A stretch of 54,996 bases of DNA from Armatimonadetes bacterium CG06_land_8_20_14_3_00_66_21. Lineage in GTDB: Bacteria; Armatimonadota; Abditibacteriia; CG2-30-66-41. The DNA lies in assembly GCA_002779825.1 (NCBI GenBank), contig PEVN01000387.1, positions 1-54,996 on the forward strand, given 5' to 3'. Every line of letters begins with the position of its first letter. Within the stretch, counting starts at the first letter, position 1. The notes beneath the pieces were generated by a model. That model worked only from the letters and a program-made list of their open reading frames with translations. It did no database searches and was not told the origin of the DNA. Below are positions 35,084 to 45,543 of the stretch, one piece after another. Both the position numbers and the translations under genes were made by a program.

Positions 35084-36133
35084 ATGAGCAACAACTACCC
35101 CAAACTCCACAACGCCGCCTGGCCGGGTCTGGTCGGGAAGGGACCCGACTCCGAGCCGCCGCTGGACTTGGACACGATGCTCGACCTCACCGCCGCCGCG
35201 GAGGTGGGTGGGATCAAGTTTGACGGCATCGACCTGTTCCTGTCCGACCCGCACGTCAGCATCGACCTCGACGATGACGGTCTCAAGTGCCTCGCCGATA
35301 CCGTCGGCGGAAAGGGCTTGGTCGTCGGCTCGGTGGTGGCGCCGGTCTGGGCGGCCACGGGAGGCGGCTCCGCCATGGGCAGCGCCGAAGAGCGGACCGC
35401 GTTTGTGGCGCAGGTGCGCAAGGCGTGCACGATTGCCAGTGGGCTGCGGGCCGCGGGCGCGCGTCCCTACGGCATCGTGCGGATCGACTCCGCAGCCGGC
35501 CCCGCAGAGTGGGCCGAAGACCCGGCGGGGAACACGCAGAAGATCGCCGAGACCCTCCGCGAAGCGTGCGACGTGGCCGACGGCTTCGGCGAGCGCCTGG
35601 CCTTGGAGGGCGAGATCTGCTGGGGCGGCATGCACTCCTGGCGAAAGGTAGTCGAGTTGCTGGAGCTGGTCGGTCGGCCGCAGACCCTTGGCTTCCAGGC
35701 CGACATGGCGCACACGCTGCTCTACGCCATGGGCTACAACGCGCCGGAGGACGCCCTCCTGCCGGCCGACTACGATTGGCAGGACCAGTCCAAACTGGAT
35801 GACGCCCTCCGCACGGTGACAGCGGCACTCCGCCCGTGGACCAGCGACATGCACATCGCCCAGAACGACGCCACGGTGAAGGGCTCTGGTTCCCACGATA
35901 AGACCGGCCGCCACTGCCTGCCCAACGACCCGAACGGCAAACTCGACCTCACCAAGCACGCCGGCTTCTGGCTGCGCGACGAGAAAGGCGAGGTAACCAA
36001 GGCGTTCCGCCACCTCTGCTGGGACGGCTGCATGTTCCCCAACGCCGTGATGCAGGATCCGCAGACCTGGAACGACATCTTGGGAGCGATGGCCGCAGTC
36101 CGTGACGCACACGGGTGGTGCGAGGCGGGCTGA
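35084..36133 (+). CDS. Sugar-phosphate isomerase/epimerase-type TIM barrel
   Basis: 349 residues. [39 protein letters not shown] (metal Glu, substrate His), [16 protein letters not shown] (metal Asp/His) and MHIAQNDA (His) follow the xylose-isomerase-like TIM barrel; a [13 protein letters not shown] insert precedes the last helix. It may form a catabolic pair with the preceding cupin isomerase. AAGGAG lies upstream of the ATG at 35084. Confidence 0.82.
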   Translation: MSNNYPKLHNAAWPGLVGKGPDSEPPLDLDTMLDLTAAAEVGGIKFDGIDLFLSDPHVSIDLDDDGLKCLADTVGGKGLVVGSVVAPVWAATGGGSAMGSAEERTAFVAQVRKACTIASGLRAAGARPYGIVRIDSAAGPAEWAEDPAGNTQKIAETLREACDVADGFGERLALEGEICWGGMHSWRKVVELLELVGRPQTLGFQADMAHTLLYAMGYNAPEDALLPADYDWQDQSKLDDALRTVTAALRPWTSDMHIAQNDATVKGSGSHDKTGRHCLPNDPNGKLDLTKHAGFWLRDEKGEVTKAFRHLCWDGCMFPNAVMQDPQTWNDILGAMAAVRDAHGWCEAG

Positions 36134-36159
36134 GAGCGTGTTTGGAGACCGGGAATGCG

Positions 36160-36227
36160 GGGAGGGCGAGGCTCCCGCCGAGCCGCCTCTTGGCACGGAA
36201 CCGGCTCGGCGGGAGCCTCGCCCTCCC
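36160..36227. repeat. 68-bp palindromic element with perfect 26-bp arms
   Basis: Left arm starts GGGAGGGCGAGGCTCCCGCC (36160-36185), right arm is its exact complement (36202-36227), loop 16 nt. It lies between two convergent genes (ends 36133 and 36239) and could terminate both transcripts. The GAGGCTCCCGCCGAGCC word is of a kind found as dispersed spacer repeats in planctomycete-like genomes (recalled knowledge, to be checked). Confidence 0.88.
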
Positions 36228-36238
36228 TGCGGCGCGGC

Positions 36239-36484
36239 CTATGCCCCGCAGTGCGTCTCCTGCCAGCGGTCGCGCAGGGCGTCGTGCATCCGCGTGCGGA
36301 ACTCCAGCGGAACCTCGTAGACCTGCTCGTTCTTGTACAGCGAGACCGTCTTCCGGATCGTGTCCACCACGATCTGGCAGGGGTTGCAGCCCTGCAGGTG
36401 CTCGGCGAAGTCGTCGCACACGCCGGGGTCGATCTCGCCGTCCACGTAGTCGTTCAGGGTTCGGAGCAGGTCTTCACATTTCAT
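36239..36484 (-). CDS. Zinc-finger anti-sigma factor (zf-HC2)
   Basis: 81 residues. MKCEDLLRTLNDYVDGEI gives the first Cys, and HLQGCNPC the HxxxCxxC of the ZAS domain; a short basic/acidic helix (LEFRTRMHDALRDRW) follows, with no TM segment, so it is a soluble anti-sigma factor, possibly redox-responsive. ATG 36484 is chosen; a GTG at 36502 would add six residues. It lies 43 nt after the sigma factor gene, its presumed partner. Confidence 0.85.
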   Translation of the reverse strand: MKCEDLLRTLNDYVDGEIDPGVCDDFAEHLQGCNPCQIVVDTIRKTVSLYKNEQVYEVPLEFRTRMHDALRDRWQETHCGA

Positions 36485-36527
36485 CGGGCTTGTGCCTGTC
36501 ACTCAGCATTCCAGAGAGCTGCGCGGG

Positions 36528-37139
36528 TCAATGGGTGTGGTCGGGCACTACGCGCGTGCTCTCGTCGCCGAACGCGCGCGTTAGCTTCTCCCGCAAGGCC
36601 AGCCGCGCGCGCATCAGACGAACCTTCACGTTGGCTTCGGTGAGTCCCAGTTCTTGGGCGGTCTCCGCGACGCTCAGGCCGCTGACATCGCGCAGGACGA
36701 ACACCAGCCGGTAATTCTCCGGCAGTGAGGCGATGGCTTCGTCGAGAAGCTTGCGCAGCTCGTGCCGTTCGGTGATCTCCGCCGGATCGCCTCGCCAGTC
36801 GGCGATGTACTCGGGGTGAGGCGTGTCCTGCTCGTCGTCTCCCGGCTCTTCCTGGTACGGGACGGTCTCCAGACCTCTGCGCTTGCGGATGATCTTGAGC
36901 GCCGCGTGCGTCGCGATTCGCGACACCCACGTGCCGAAGGCCGCTTCCTCGCGGAACCCGTCCAGGTGCTCCAGCGCGCTGAGGAACGTGCTCTGCACGA
37001 CCTCTTCGGCGTCGGCTTGGTCGCGCACGATCCCCAGAGACAGCGCGTACAACCGACGCTCATGTCGGCTGACTAACTCGTCGAAGGCTTCGTAATCTCC
37101 CGCTTTCGCGCGGGTCACCAGCACAGTGTCGTCAATCAA
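36528..37139 (-). CDS. ECF (RpoE-type) sigma factor
   Basis: 203 residues. Region 2: YEAFDELVSRHERRLYALSL, VRDQADAEEVVQSTFLSAL and FGTWVSRIATHAALKIIRKR. Region 4: LPENYRLVFVLRDVSGLSVA and LTEANVKVRLMRARLALREK. It directs RNA polymerase to an extracytoplasmic or stress regulon and is followed by its likely anti-sigma factor. The first codon is uncertain: TTG 37139 fits the conserved N-terminus but has GGAG only 1 nt away. It lies 48 nt after the TolC-type gene, so it may be the tail of the efflux operon. Confidence 0.88.
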   Translation of the reverse strand: MIDDTVLVTRAKAGDYEAFDELVSRHERRLYALSLGIVRDQADAEEVVQSTFLSALEHLDGFREEAAFGTWVSRIATHAALKIIRKRRGLETVPYQEEPGDDEQDTPHPEYIADWRGDPAEITERHELRKLLDEAIASLPENYRLVFVLRDVSGLSVAETAQELGLTEANVKVRLMRARLALREKLTRAFGDESTRVVPDHTH

Positions 37140-37187
37140 GGCTCCACACCGCCCGCTCTATTCGCCGGTGCGGTACGGGGTCCTTCT

Positions 37188-38501
37188 TCAGCCTTGGTCA
37201 GGTTGTCGCCCCAATGCAAATCGAAGCTCAGACTGCGCAATCTGCACATCGAAGAGCGCCGTCACGTGGTCGGTGCGCGCCTTCGTCAGTTCCGCCTGCG
37301 CCGCCAGGAAGTCCGTGATGGTGGTGACTCCGTTTTCGTAGCCGACGCGCACCAGGCGCACCCCCTCTTCGGCAGTGGCGACGGCTTGTTCGGTCGTCTT
37401 AACGCGCTCCTTCGCGCTGGACACGTTCAGGAACGCCTGGGTAACCTGCAGCCGGATGCCGTTCCGCAGTTCGTCGAGCCCTGCCTGGACCTGGGCGGCC
37501 TGCGCCTCGGCGCGGGTCACGTCGGCGCTTGTGGCTCCGCCGTCAAAGACATTGAGTTTGAGCATGACGCCAGCGGACCAGTTGCCGGTCTCCGGCATGA
37601 AGGTCGGGCGCTCGGCGTCGTACTGCGCGAACAGACCCGCAGTGGGCCGCTTGCCGCTGCGGGCAACGTCGACCCCGGCTGCTGCCGCCGAGTGCTGCGC
37701 CTCGACCTGTCGAAGCTCGGGGCGCTGCCTCAAGGCCTCCTCGATAGCAGCAGCAGTCTCGCCGGGGAGGTCGGCTGCAGGCGATGCCTGAGCGTCGCCG
37801 GCAGCTACGTTCAGGGCGGAATCGGCGGCCGATCCCATGGCGTTGGCCAACGCCGCAGTCGCGACGGCCTCGCCGTTCCGCGCCTTGGTCTCGAACTCCT
37901 GCGCGCCGGATACTCCCGTCTCCGCCCGGAGCAGGTCGATGCGGGTGACCACGCCTTGCTCCAGCATCTTCGCGATGGCGTCGCGCTGGGCCTGCAACGC
38001 CTTCAATTGGTCCCGGGCGACCTCGACCATCTGGCTCGCCTTGAGAACGCTGAAGTAGGCCGTGGTCACGTCGAGCGCCACCTGCTGGCGTTGGCGCGCC
38101 AGGGCTTCCTGCGAAGCGGCGATCCCTGCTTGAGCCTGTCGGTTCAGACCCTCCAGCTTGCCGCCGGTGGTCAAGGGGTACTGCGCCGTGACCGACGCCT
38201 GCTTGTTGTCCGCCTTGCCGAAGACCAACGTGCCCAGAGGGGGCACGGAGAACGACGGGTCATTCTGCAGGCGCGTCAACCCCAGCGTCGCCTCCACCTT
38301 AAGCGAATAGCCGGACTTCGCTTGTTGTGCCTGGGCGGCAAAAGCGTTGAGCTGCGCGGCCGCTCCTCGGAGGGAAGGGTGATTGGCCAGCGCCGTGCGG
38401 ACGACCGCGTTCAGGTCGTACGGTGCAGCCTCCTCCGCCAGCGATGCGGCGGGCAACAGAAGCAGGAGCGCGAATGCGGGGCTAACTCTGCGTTGGGACA
38501 T
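37188..38501 (-). CDS. TolC-family outer-membrane efflux channel
   Basis: 437 residues with signal peptide ([15 protein letters not shown]) and two homologous halves of long helices and short strands: [20 protein letters not shown] in the first, [20 protein letters not shown] in the second, [15 protein letters not shown] and [18 protein letters not shown] as the barrel-strand turns, and [19 protein letters not shown], the typical TolC end. Start 38501 chosen for GAGGTGA 9 nt upstream; it overlaps the RND gene by 20 nt. Confidence 0.9.
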   Translation of the reverse strand: MSQRRVSPAFALLLLLPAASLAEEAAPYDLNAVVRTALANHPSLRGAAAQLNAFAAQAQQAKSGYSLKVEATLGLTRLQNDPSFSVPPLGTLVFGKADNKQASVTAQYPLTTGGKLEGLNRQAQAGIAASQEALARQRQQVALDVTTAYFSVLKASQMVEVARDQLKALQAQRDAIAKMLEQGVVTRIDLLRAETGVSGAQEFETKARNGEAVATAALANAMGSAADSALNVAAGDAQASPAADLPGETAAAIEEALRQRPELRQVEAQHSAAAAGVDVARSGKRPTAGLFAQYDAERPTFMPETGNWSAGVMLKLNVFDGGATSADVTRAEAQAAQVQAGLDELRNGIRLQVTQAFLNVSSAKERVKTTEQAVATAEEGVRLVRVGYENGVTTITDFLAAQAELTKARTDHVTALFDVQIAQSELRFALGRQPDQG

Positions 38502-41500
38502 CTTGTCTATCACCTCGGACGGCCAGCTCGCGGCGCTTCCTCACGAAGTACAGCACCGGCACCGTCATGCGCGAGAGCAGCAAGCTGGCGACTTCACCGG
38601 CCATCAGCGAGATTGCCAGCCCTTGGAAGATCGGGTCGAACAAGATCACGCTGGCGCCGACGATGACGGCCGCGGCGGTGAGCAGCATCGGGCGGAACCG
38701 GACGGCACCCGCGTCGATGACGGCCTGGTCCAAGGGCATTCCCTGTTGCAGGCGCAACTCGATGAAGTCCACCAAGATGATCGAGTTGCGCACCACGATG
38801 CCGGCGCCGGCAATGAAACCGATCATGCTCGTTGCCGTGAAGAACGCCCCCAGCGCCGCGTGGGCCGGCAGGATGCCAACCAACGAAAACGGAATCGCGG
38901 CCATGATGACCAGCGGCGTCTTGAAGTGCTGGAACCAGCCGACGACGAGAACATAGATCAAGATCATCACGGCGCCAAAGGCGATGCCCAGATCGCGGAA
39001 CACCTCGATGGTGACATGCCACTCGCCGTCCCACTTCATCGCCCAGTGGTCGCTGGAGGCGGGGAGCGTCGAGTTGTAGAGCTTGATCTTCTGACCCTCG
39101 CAGCGCATCTGGTGGAGCTTCTTGTTGAGCTTGAGGATCGCGTAGACGGGGCTCTCCTGGCGCCCGCCCACGTCGGCAACCACGTACACGACGGGCATCA
39201 GGTTCTTGTGGTAGATGCTCTTGTCAGCGGTGACTTCCTTCACCGTGACCAGTTCGCCCAACGGCACCAGAACGCCGGTGGGCGACATGACTTTGATCTC
39301 TTTGAGGTCCTCGAGGCTGGAGCGCTCGGCGCGAGGCAGCCGGGCGACGAGCGGCACGTCTTCCTGCTCCAACGGCTGGTGGGCCAGCCCGATGCTCATC
39401 CCGTTGAGGGCCAACCCCAGCGTGTGCGTCACCTGTTCGGTGCTGATGCCGTTGAGAGCAGCCTTCTCTTTGTCCACGACGAACTGGAACTTCGACTGGT
39501 CCGCTTCGGTGTACCAGTCCACGTCCACGATTCCCTCGGTGCGGCGGAACAGGTCGCGGATCTTCCGGCCCAGCTCGCGCTGCTTCTCGTAGTCGGGACC
39601 GTAGATCTCGGCCACCAGCGTCTGCAGTACCGGTGGCCCGGGCGGGACTTCCGCGATGGTCACGGTTGCGCCGTAGCGGGCGGCGATCTCGTCGAGCTTG
39701 GGACGCACCCGCTTGGCGAGGTCGTGGCTCTGGGCCTTGCGGTCGTGCTTGGGCAGGAGGTTGACCTGCAAGTCGGCCACGTTCGCGCCGCGCCGGAGGT
39801 AGTAGTGCCGCACCAGACCGTTGAAGTTGTAGGGGCCGGCGGTGCCAACGTAGCGCTGCACGTCCGTTACCTCGGGTTCGTCCTTCAGGTAGTCGGCGAT
39901 GTCCTCGGTCACCCGCGAGGTCGTCTCCAGCGTGGTGCCTTCGTCCATGTCGACGATGACCTGGAACTCGTTCTTGTTGTCGAAGGGCAGCATCTTCACC
40001 GTGACCCATTTGAGTGGGACGAACGCCAGCGCGCCCAGCAGCAGGACAATCACGCCAACCAGGAACGATAACCGCACCAGCCGGTTGTGCAGCAGCGCGC
40101 CCATGACAACTCGGTACAGCCGAGTGCTGGGGCCTTCCGGTGCAGAGTCGTGGTCGCCATGCCCACCCGTCTTGCCCGCGTGTCCTTTGAGGATTCGCAG
40201 CGCCGCCCATGGCGAGATGACGAAGGCGATGAAGAGGCTGAAGACCATCGCTGCCGAGGAGCCGATGGGAATGGGCCGCATGTACGGGCCCATCATCCCG
40301 CCGACGAACGCCATTGGCAACACTGCAGCGATGACGGCGAACGTCGCCAGAATGGTCGGGTTGCCAACTTCGTCAACGGCTTCCACGGCCACTTCGGTGA
40401 GCGAGCGCCCCCGGTTCTCCGGCAGCCGGAAGTGCCGCACGACGTTCTCTACCACCACGATGGCGTCGTCCACCAATATGCCGATGGAGAAGATCAGCGC
40501 AAACAGGGTGATGCGGTTGAGCGTGTAGCCGTAGAGGAAGAAGACCAGCAAGGTCAGCGCCAACGTGACCGGAATGGCAAAGAGCACCACCGCGCTCTCG
40601 CGAAATCCCAAGGTGAGCGCCACCAGGAGCGTCACCGACAGGATGGCGATGCCCATGTGGAAGAGCAACTCGTTGCTCTTCTCGGCGGCCGTCTCACCAT
40701 AGTTGCGTGTTGTGGTGACGAGGACGTCTTTGGGGATGTACGTCCCCTTGAGACCTTCGACCTTCTCCAGCACTTTGTCGGCAAGGACGATCGCGTTGGT
40801 GCCCTTGCGCTTGGCCACCGCCAGCGTGACTGCGGGCTGGGGCGAGGCTGCGACGGCTTTGTCTGACCTGTCAGACTCGCCGGCTCCATGGGGGGCCTTC
40901 GCCGGGCCTTCGTGGCCGGCTGCCGCGCCGCCCACGAAGAAGGCGTAGTTCGCCGGCTCCTCAGGTCCCTCCTCAACTGTGGCAACGTCGCGAACGAAGA
41001 CGGGTCGCCCGCCGGAGACGCCGACCACAACCTGACCGACTTCGGCAGCGCTCTGGAGGAACTTGCCCGTCTCGACGAGGAGTTCCTTGTTCCCCCGGCT
41101 GAAGCTCCCGGCGGGGAGTTGCTGGTTCGCCTGCTGCAGCCGCTGGGCGACGACAAGGGGAGAGAGGTTGAAGCCGCTGAGGCGGGTGGCGTCGAGCGCT
41201 GCCCGCCGATGAGCGTTGTCTCCGAGACGTCGGGGATCTCTTTGACCTGCCGCTCCACCTCGGCGGCAATGCGCCGCAACTGGTAGTGGTCATACCCCTT
41301 GCCGTGGAACGTGAGTCCCAGGATCGGCACGTCGTCGATGCTGCGCGGCTTGATCAGCGGCTGCGACACGCCCTGCGGGATCCGGTCGAAGTTGGCGAAC
41401 ATCTTGTTGTACGTGCGGACGATGGCCTTCTCTTCGTCGGTGCCGACGTAGAACCGGGCGATTGCCATGCTCATCCCGGCGCTCGAGGTCGAGTAGACGT

Positions 41501-41756
41501 ACTCCACGCCCGGGATCTCCCATAGGAGCTTCTCCATAGGGGAGGTCACTCGCGACTCGACTTCTTTCGAGCCCATCCCGGGCGCCTGAACCAGCACGTC
41601 GATCATCGGCACGATGATCTGCGGCTCTTCTTCTCGGGGCAGCCGGATCACCGAGAACACGCCCAGCAGCAGGCTGGCCACGATGATCAAGGGCGTGAGT
41701 TTGGAGTCGATGAAGAACCGGGCAATCCGCCCAGCAGGGCCCAGTTGGGGGCTCAT
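38482..41756 (-). pseudogene. RND-family efflux permease, frameshifted
   Basis: The 5' part (from 41756) reads [32 protein letters not shown] and [18 protein letters not shown], up to [12 protein letters not shown] near 41195. The pump then continues one frame over as [39 protein letters not shown], and on through TM segments ([27 protein letters not shown] with the RND Asp pair region, and [20 protein letters not shown]) to 38482. At the break about five residues expected by the family between GGQR and the LD of the next strand are also missing, so a small deletion is likelier than a single-base slip. Full length would be about 1,090 residues. Either a broken pump or an assembly fault. Confidence 0.85.
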
Positions 41757-43507
41757 TTGGCTTCACCCCCATTGCCGACGGTGGCGCCGTCGGGGACTCG
41801 GTTCACGTCGCGCGCCACTACCACTTCGCCTTCCGACAGGCCGGACAGGATCTCCACCTGGTCTGTCTCTTCTTTGCCCACTGTCACCATCCGCTTGTGC
41901 GCGACACCGCTGTCAACGGCCAGCACGCCCACAAGGCTGCCCTCATGCCAGAGCGCTTCACGCGGGATCAACAGCCCCTTGGTGTGGCCGACGGGGATGC
42001 TCACTCGGCCGAAGAGCCCCGACACCAGCCCCTCGACTTTGGGCAAGCCGAACTTCAACACGAACGTTCGGCTCGCCGCGTCGGCACTCGGCACAATCTG
42101 CGTGACCCACCCCGTCAGCGTCCGGCTGAGGGCGTCGATGGTCACCTCTGCTTCGGCACCCAGTCGCAAGCCGAACATCTGGCTTTCCGGGACGATGGCC
42201 TCAAGGCGGAAGCCTGAGTTGTCAACCAGCGTGATCAGCGGCACGCCGGGAGCTGTCATCGCCCCGGGGTCGGCATGGCGCTTGGTCACCACGCCAGCGA
42301 AGGGGGCGACGAGGGTGGCGTACCCAAGCTGAACGTTCGTCCCCATCAGCGAGGCTTCCGCCTGCCGCACCTGAGCGCGGAGCATCTTAACCGTGTCCGC
42401 TTTGATCTTGTTCTCGTCGGTGGCCGCCTCGGCCATCCGAAGCGCCTCCTCGGCTTGCTTGACCTGCTGTTCCGCCTGGATGACTTCCTGCCCGCGCGCA
42501 CCCTCGTAGGTCAGGTCTCGTTGCGCGGCGGCGGTGCCGATGCCGGAGTCGGCCTCGCGCGATTTCTGCTGTGCCATTCGCACCGCCGCTTCCGCTTGGC
42601 GGACCCCCTCCTCCGCCTGCTGGATCTCCTGCGTCCGCGCGCCTTCGTTGAGGAGCGAAGCCTGCTGCTTCGCCGTCTCGAGTTGGGACTTCGCGACGTC
42701 CAACTGAAGTGCGATTTCGTCCATTCGCTGCTGGCTGATGACGCCCTGATCGGCCAGGGGCTTGAAGCGGTCGTGGGTGGCCTGCGCGGTCTTCTGGTTT
42801 GCTTCGGCTTGACGAACGGCGGCTTCCGCTTGGAGCTTCTGTTGGTTCCGGGCGCCCTCCTTGACGAGGCTCAGCCGCGCCTTGGCGGCAGCCAACCCCG
42901 CTTCGGCTTGATGCACCCCCGCCTCCGCCTGCGCCTTCCCTGCCTCCGCCAGCCGAACGCCTTCATCGGCTTGCTGCTTCTGCTGCTTGCGGGCGCCCTC
43001 CTTCACGAGGCTCAGTTGCTCCTGAGCTTGTCGGAGCGCGGCTTTGGCCTGGGCGACGCGGGTGGTGCTCTGCGTCTTCTGGATGCCCTGTCCGGTCTGC
43101 GCCTGCGCCAGCGCGGCTTTGGCGGACTCCACCGCGGCCTGTCCCTGACGCACCTGCGCAGCCAGGTCCGCTGCCTCCAGCCGGACCAGCACCTGGCCTT
43201 TGGCGACGTGGTCGCCTTCGTTCACCAACACGGCCGAGACTTTGCTCATGATCTTCGGCGCGACATCCGCCGTGAGCGAGGCTGCCACCGTGCCGGTGGC
43301 CTCCACTACGGTCGCCGTTTCCGTCGAGTGGACAGCCAGCGTTGCGACGCCTCCCACGGACTTGCCTGCAGCGCTCTTTGCCTCCGGAGGCTCGTGGCGG
43401 CCGCAACCGCTGACAAGAAGGGCAACCAGGCCCGTTGCGGATAGCAGTCTCTGTGCGGGTAAACGGTCTGGGAAGACGAAGGGGAATCGGCGCTTCCTAT
43501 GGTTCAT
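41753..43507 (-). CDS. RND periplasmic adaptor lipoprotein with extra-long helical hairpin
   Basis: 584 residues. Lipobox LVSGC (Cys 35), lipoyl half [29 protein letters not shown], then a hairpin of roughly 115-395 rich in Ala/Gln/Glu heptads, the second lipoyl half ([22 protein letters not shown]), beta barrel ([20 protein letters not shown]) and membrane-proximal domain. Four EGAR motifs occur at residues 171, 218, 289 and 336, spacing 47-71-47. Adaptors usually have far shorter hairpins. ATG 43507 has AGAGGTGA upstream; the end overlaps the RND start by ATGA. First gene of the efflux unit. Confidence 0.9.
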   Translation of the reverse strand: MNHRKRRFPFVFPDRLPAQRLLSATGLVALLVSGCGRHEPPEAKSAAGKSVGGVATLAVHSTETATVVEATGTVAASLTADVAPKIMSKVSAVLVNEGDHVAKGQVLVRLEAADLAAQVRQGQAAVESAKAALAQAQTGQGIQKTQSTTRVAQAKAALRQAQEQLSLVKEGARKQQKQQADEGVRLAEAGKAQAEAGVHQAEAGLAAAKARLSLVKEGARNQQKLQAEAAVRQAEANQKTAQATHDRFKPLADQGVISQQRMDEIALQLDVAKSQLETAKQQASLLNEGARTQEIQQAEEGVRQAEAAVRMAQQKSREADSGIGTAAAQRDLTYEGARGQEVIQAEQQVKQAEEALRMAEAATDENKIKADTVKMLRAQVRQAEASLMGTNVQLGYATLVAPFAGVVTKRHADPGAMTAPGVPLITLVDNSGFRLEAIVPESQMFGLRLGAEAEVTIDALSRTLTGWVTQIVPSADAASRTFVLKFGLPKVEGLVSGLFGRVSIPVGHTKGLLIPREALWHEGSLVGVLAVDSGVAHKRMVTVGKEETDQVEILSGLSEGEVVVARDVNRVPDGATVGNGGEAK

Positions 43508-43947
43508 GCGATCACCTCTGCCAGTTGACACTTCTGAGCCAGCCCGGATCGAGAAGTTACACGGAATGGTGGCCGCGCCCAAACTGACGGCATCGGGCAC
43601 GGCGGCGGACCATCGGCCCCGGCTGGCGGCCACCGGCCGAGGTATGGCTGCATTCGGCGGAGGCGCCGTTGTGTCCTGCCTGCCACTCACGGAGAGCATG
43701 ACACCCCTCGGGGTGCGCACGCAATATATCCAGCCGGGCCACGGGAGCTGGAGTGTTGCCGCGACCGGCGCCCCACAGCTTTCGGGGTCCCGTCTGCGCG
43801 ACGTTGCAGTGCCAGCCGCGAGGGGTACAATAGCAGGCGCCAGAGGGGGCCAAGGCGGCTCCGACAGCACCGACCGGCCGAAAGAACATCCGACAAACAA
43901 CGGCGTCTGACAAGCCATCAATTGAGTTGCCCAAGGAGGGAGACCAG
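43508..43947. other. 440-bp divergent intergenic region
   Basis: Lies between the leftward efflux unit and the rightward zinc-ribbon gene and must hold both promoters. An AT-rich core (ACGCAATATATCC, about 43719-43731) is the least GC-rich spot and could carry a -10 element, but I cannot name a promoter. AAGGAGG at its end is the ribosome-binding site of the next gene. Confidence 0.4.
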
Positions 43948-45441
43948 ATGAGGCGTTTCCGATGTCCGAGTTGTGGGCGCGTTCTGATCGAGGGGACCAC
44001 GCTGTGTTCGCACTGCGGCGCCGACACCAGTGGGGTCGCGGCGCCACCCAGCCCTGGGGAGCAGTTCCCCGAGGTGGACTTCAGCACCCACCAGTTGGCA
44101 GAGGAGTTTGCCGGACTCATCGCCTCCAGCATGGACGACGCCGACCCGGCGCCACGGTTCTTCCCGAGCATGCAGCTTGCACCCTGGGGCAGCCCCTGGA
44201 TGGAGCAGTACTTCCAGCGGCTTGAGGCGGGCGAGGCGCCCTGCCCGCCGTCTCTGGACTTGGGGGAACTGACGCTCCGGGACCACCTGTCGGCAAAGCA
44301 ACGCCAGGGAATCCGGCACTACCTCCCCAAGCTGCAGAGCATTCCGCCGGGCCTGCAACTCGCCCTCGTAGAGTGCCTCGAACTCACCGACTGGACCTCC
44401 CCGGACTCGCTCAGCGACAACGCCCGACAGTGGGCGAAGACGCTCCGGAAGTCGGGCGTCATTGAGGCAGAGCCAACGGAAGAGGAGCGTCTCGGCGCCT
44501 GTAGCGAAGACGCGCTCCGCGCCCTGCTGCAGCGCCACGGCGCCAGCGCGGAGGGCGGCCGCCACGAGTTGATGGGCCGCGTGTTCGACTCGGTGAAGCC
44601 CTCCGACTGGCAAGCATTCGCTCGCGCCAAGCTGCCGGGGCCGCTGGTGCGCTGCAAACTGGAGCTCGCCCAGGACCTCCTGACCTACCTGCGTATCCGC
44701 CGGGAGCGCATTCGGTTGTTGGTCACTTCTCTGGTCCGCCGGGAGCGAAATGCTCAGCTCGCCGATCAGTACGAGGCGGCAGGGGCGAAGACCGAGGCAT
44801 TCACGACGACCGGGAACCCGCTCCCACCGTTTCACCCCGGTTGTCGCTGTCGCGTGCACACCGTCGAGGGTGGCTCGGCCTCGTTCCTTGCCGTCGTCGG
44901 CGAACCCGACGCCTGCAGCGACTGCGCAGAGACGATCACCGCCCTTGACGAGGCCATTCGGCGCCTGGCACAAGCCGAAACGGCGGGCGCGGTGCCAGCG
45001 GCGGCTGCCGACGAGCCCGTCGACTTTTACGCCGACAGAGAGTGGCCGTGGCGGTGCGGAATGTGCCCGCGGTGCAAAGACACCATGTACAAGGCCCGCC
45101 GTGCGGGCTTGCTGTTCCACGCGTGCTCCGAGTGCGGAGGCATCTGGCTGCCCTGGCGACTGCAGCAGGAGTTGTTCGAGGAGCGCCCTGAGATCATCGG
45201 GCGACTCGACACGGACTTCACCTTCTACCGCCACCCGCCGGGAGAGGACCGAGTGACCCAGCGCTGTCCGGACTGTGAGACCATCGAACTCCAGAACTTC
45301 CTCTACTGGCTCGACTTCAACGGCAGGCGCTACGAAACGGACGTGCAGACCCACCGCTGCCTGCAGTGTCGGGGGATCTGGTTCGATCATGCCGAGCTTC
45401 ACTTGATCTCCAAGGCCAGAGCAAAGATACTTAAGGCTTGA
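43948..45441 (+). CDS. Multi-zinc-ribbon protein with SAP-like and phage MuF-like segments
   Basis: 497 residues, unusual architecture. Residues 6-23: zinc ribbon CPSC...CSHC. 184-213: SAP-like helix pair ([30 protein letters not shown]). 236-303: a region like the C-terminal part of phage Mu gpF minor head proteins ([20 protein letters not shown] ending [11 protein letters not shown]). 373-400 and 440-480: two TFIIB-type ribbons, CPRCKDTM with [10 protein letters not shown], and CPDCETI with [10 protein letters not shown]. It may bind nucleic acid; the MuF segment could be a domesticated phage piece. No phage genes nearby. AAGGAGG precedes ATG 43948. Confidence 0.6.
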   Translation: MRRFRCPSCGRVLIEGTTLCSHCGADTSGVAAPPSPGEQFPEVDFSTHQLAEEFAGLIASSMDDADPAPRFFPSMQLAPWGSPWMEQYFQRLEAGEAPCPPSLDLGELTLRDHLSAKQRQGIRHYLPKLQSIPPGLQLALVECLELTDWTSPDSLSDNARQWAKTLRKSGVIEAEPTEEERLGACSEDALRALLQRHGASAEGGRHELMGRVFDSVKPSDWQAFARAKLPGPLVRCKLELAQDLLTYLRIRRERIRLLVTSLVRRERNAQLADQYEAAGAKTEAFTTTGNPLPPFHPGCRCRVHTVEGGSASFLAVVGEPDACSDCAETITALDEAIRRLAQAETAGAVPAAAADEPVDFYADREWPWRCGMCPRCKDTMYKARRAGLLFHACSECGGIWLPWRLQQELFEERPEIIGRLDTDFTFYRHPPGEDRVTQRCPDCETIELQNFLYWLDFNGRRYETDVQTHRCLQCRGIWFDHAELHLISKARAKILKA

Positions 45442-45442
45442 A

Positions 45443-45462
45443 GCGGGTCGGGGCAGACCCGC
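45443..45462 (+). terminator. 7-bp GC hairpin just after the zinc-ribbon gene
   Basis: GCGGGTC-GGGGCA-GACCCGC begins 1 nt after the TGA. No U tract follows, so at best it is a weak or Rho-assisted terminator. Confidence 0.45.
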
Positions 45463-45468
45463 GCGAGC

Positions 45469-45520
45469 GTAGCCCGAGGCGCGTAGCCGAGCGAGTCCCT
45501 CCGCTGGTGCGTCGGGCTAC
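45469..45520. repeat. Short inverted repeat GTAGCCCGA...TCGGGCTAC
   Basis: 9-bp perfect arms with a 34-nt loop that itself repeats the word GCGTAGCCGAGCG. It ends 20 nt before the GGGAGGAG ribosome-binding region of the DUF362 gene. Similar GTAGCCCG words are common dispersed spacer repeats in some phyla, by recollection. Confidence 0.5.
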
Positions 45521-45543
45521 ATTATCGAGGGAGGAGACCACCT

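Noticed and set aside
41150-41250. Programmed frameshift in the RND gene
   Set aside because: No slippery heptamer seen at the break and family residues appear to be missing, so a deletion fits better.
43508-44047. 180-codon N-terminal extension of the adaptor frame
   Set aside because: Lipoprotein signal and ribosome-binding site define the start at 43507; the extension crosses the zinc-ribbon gene start.
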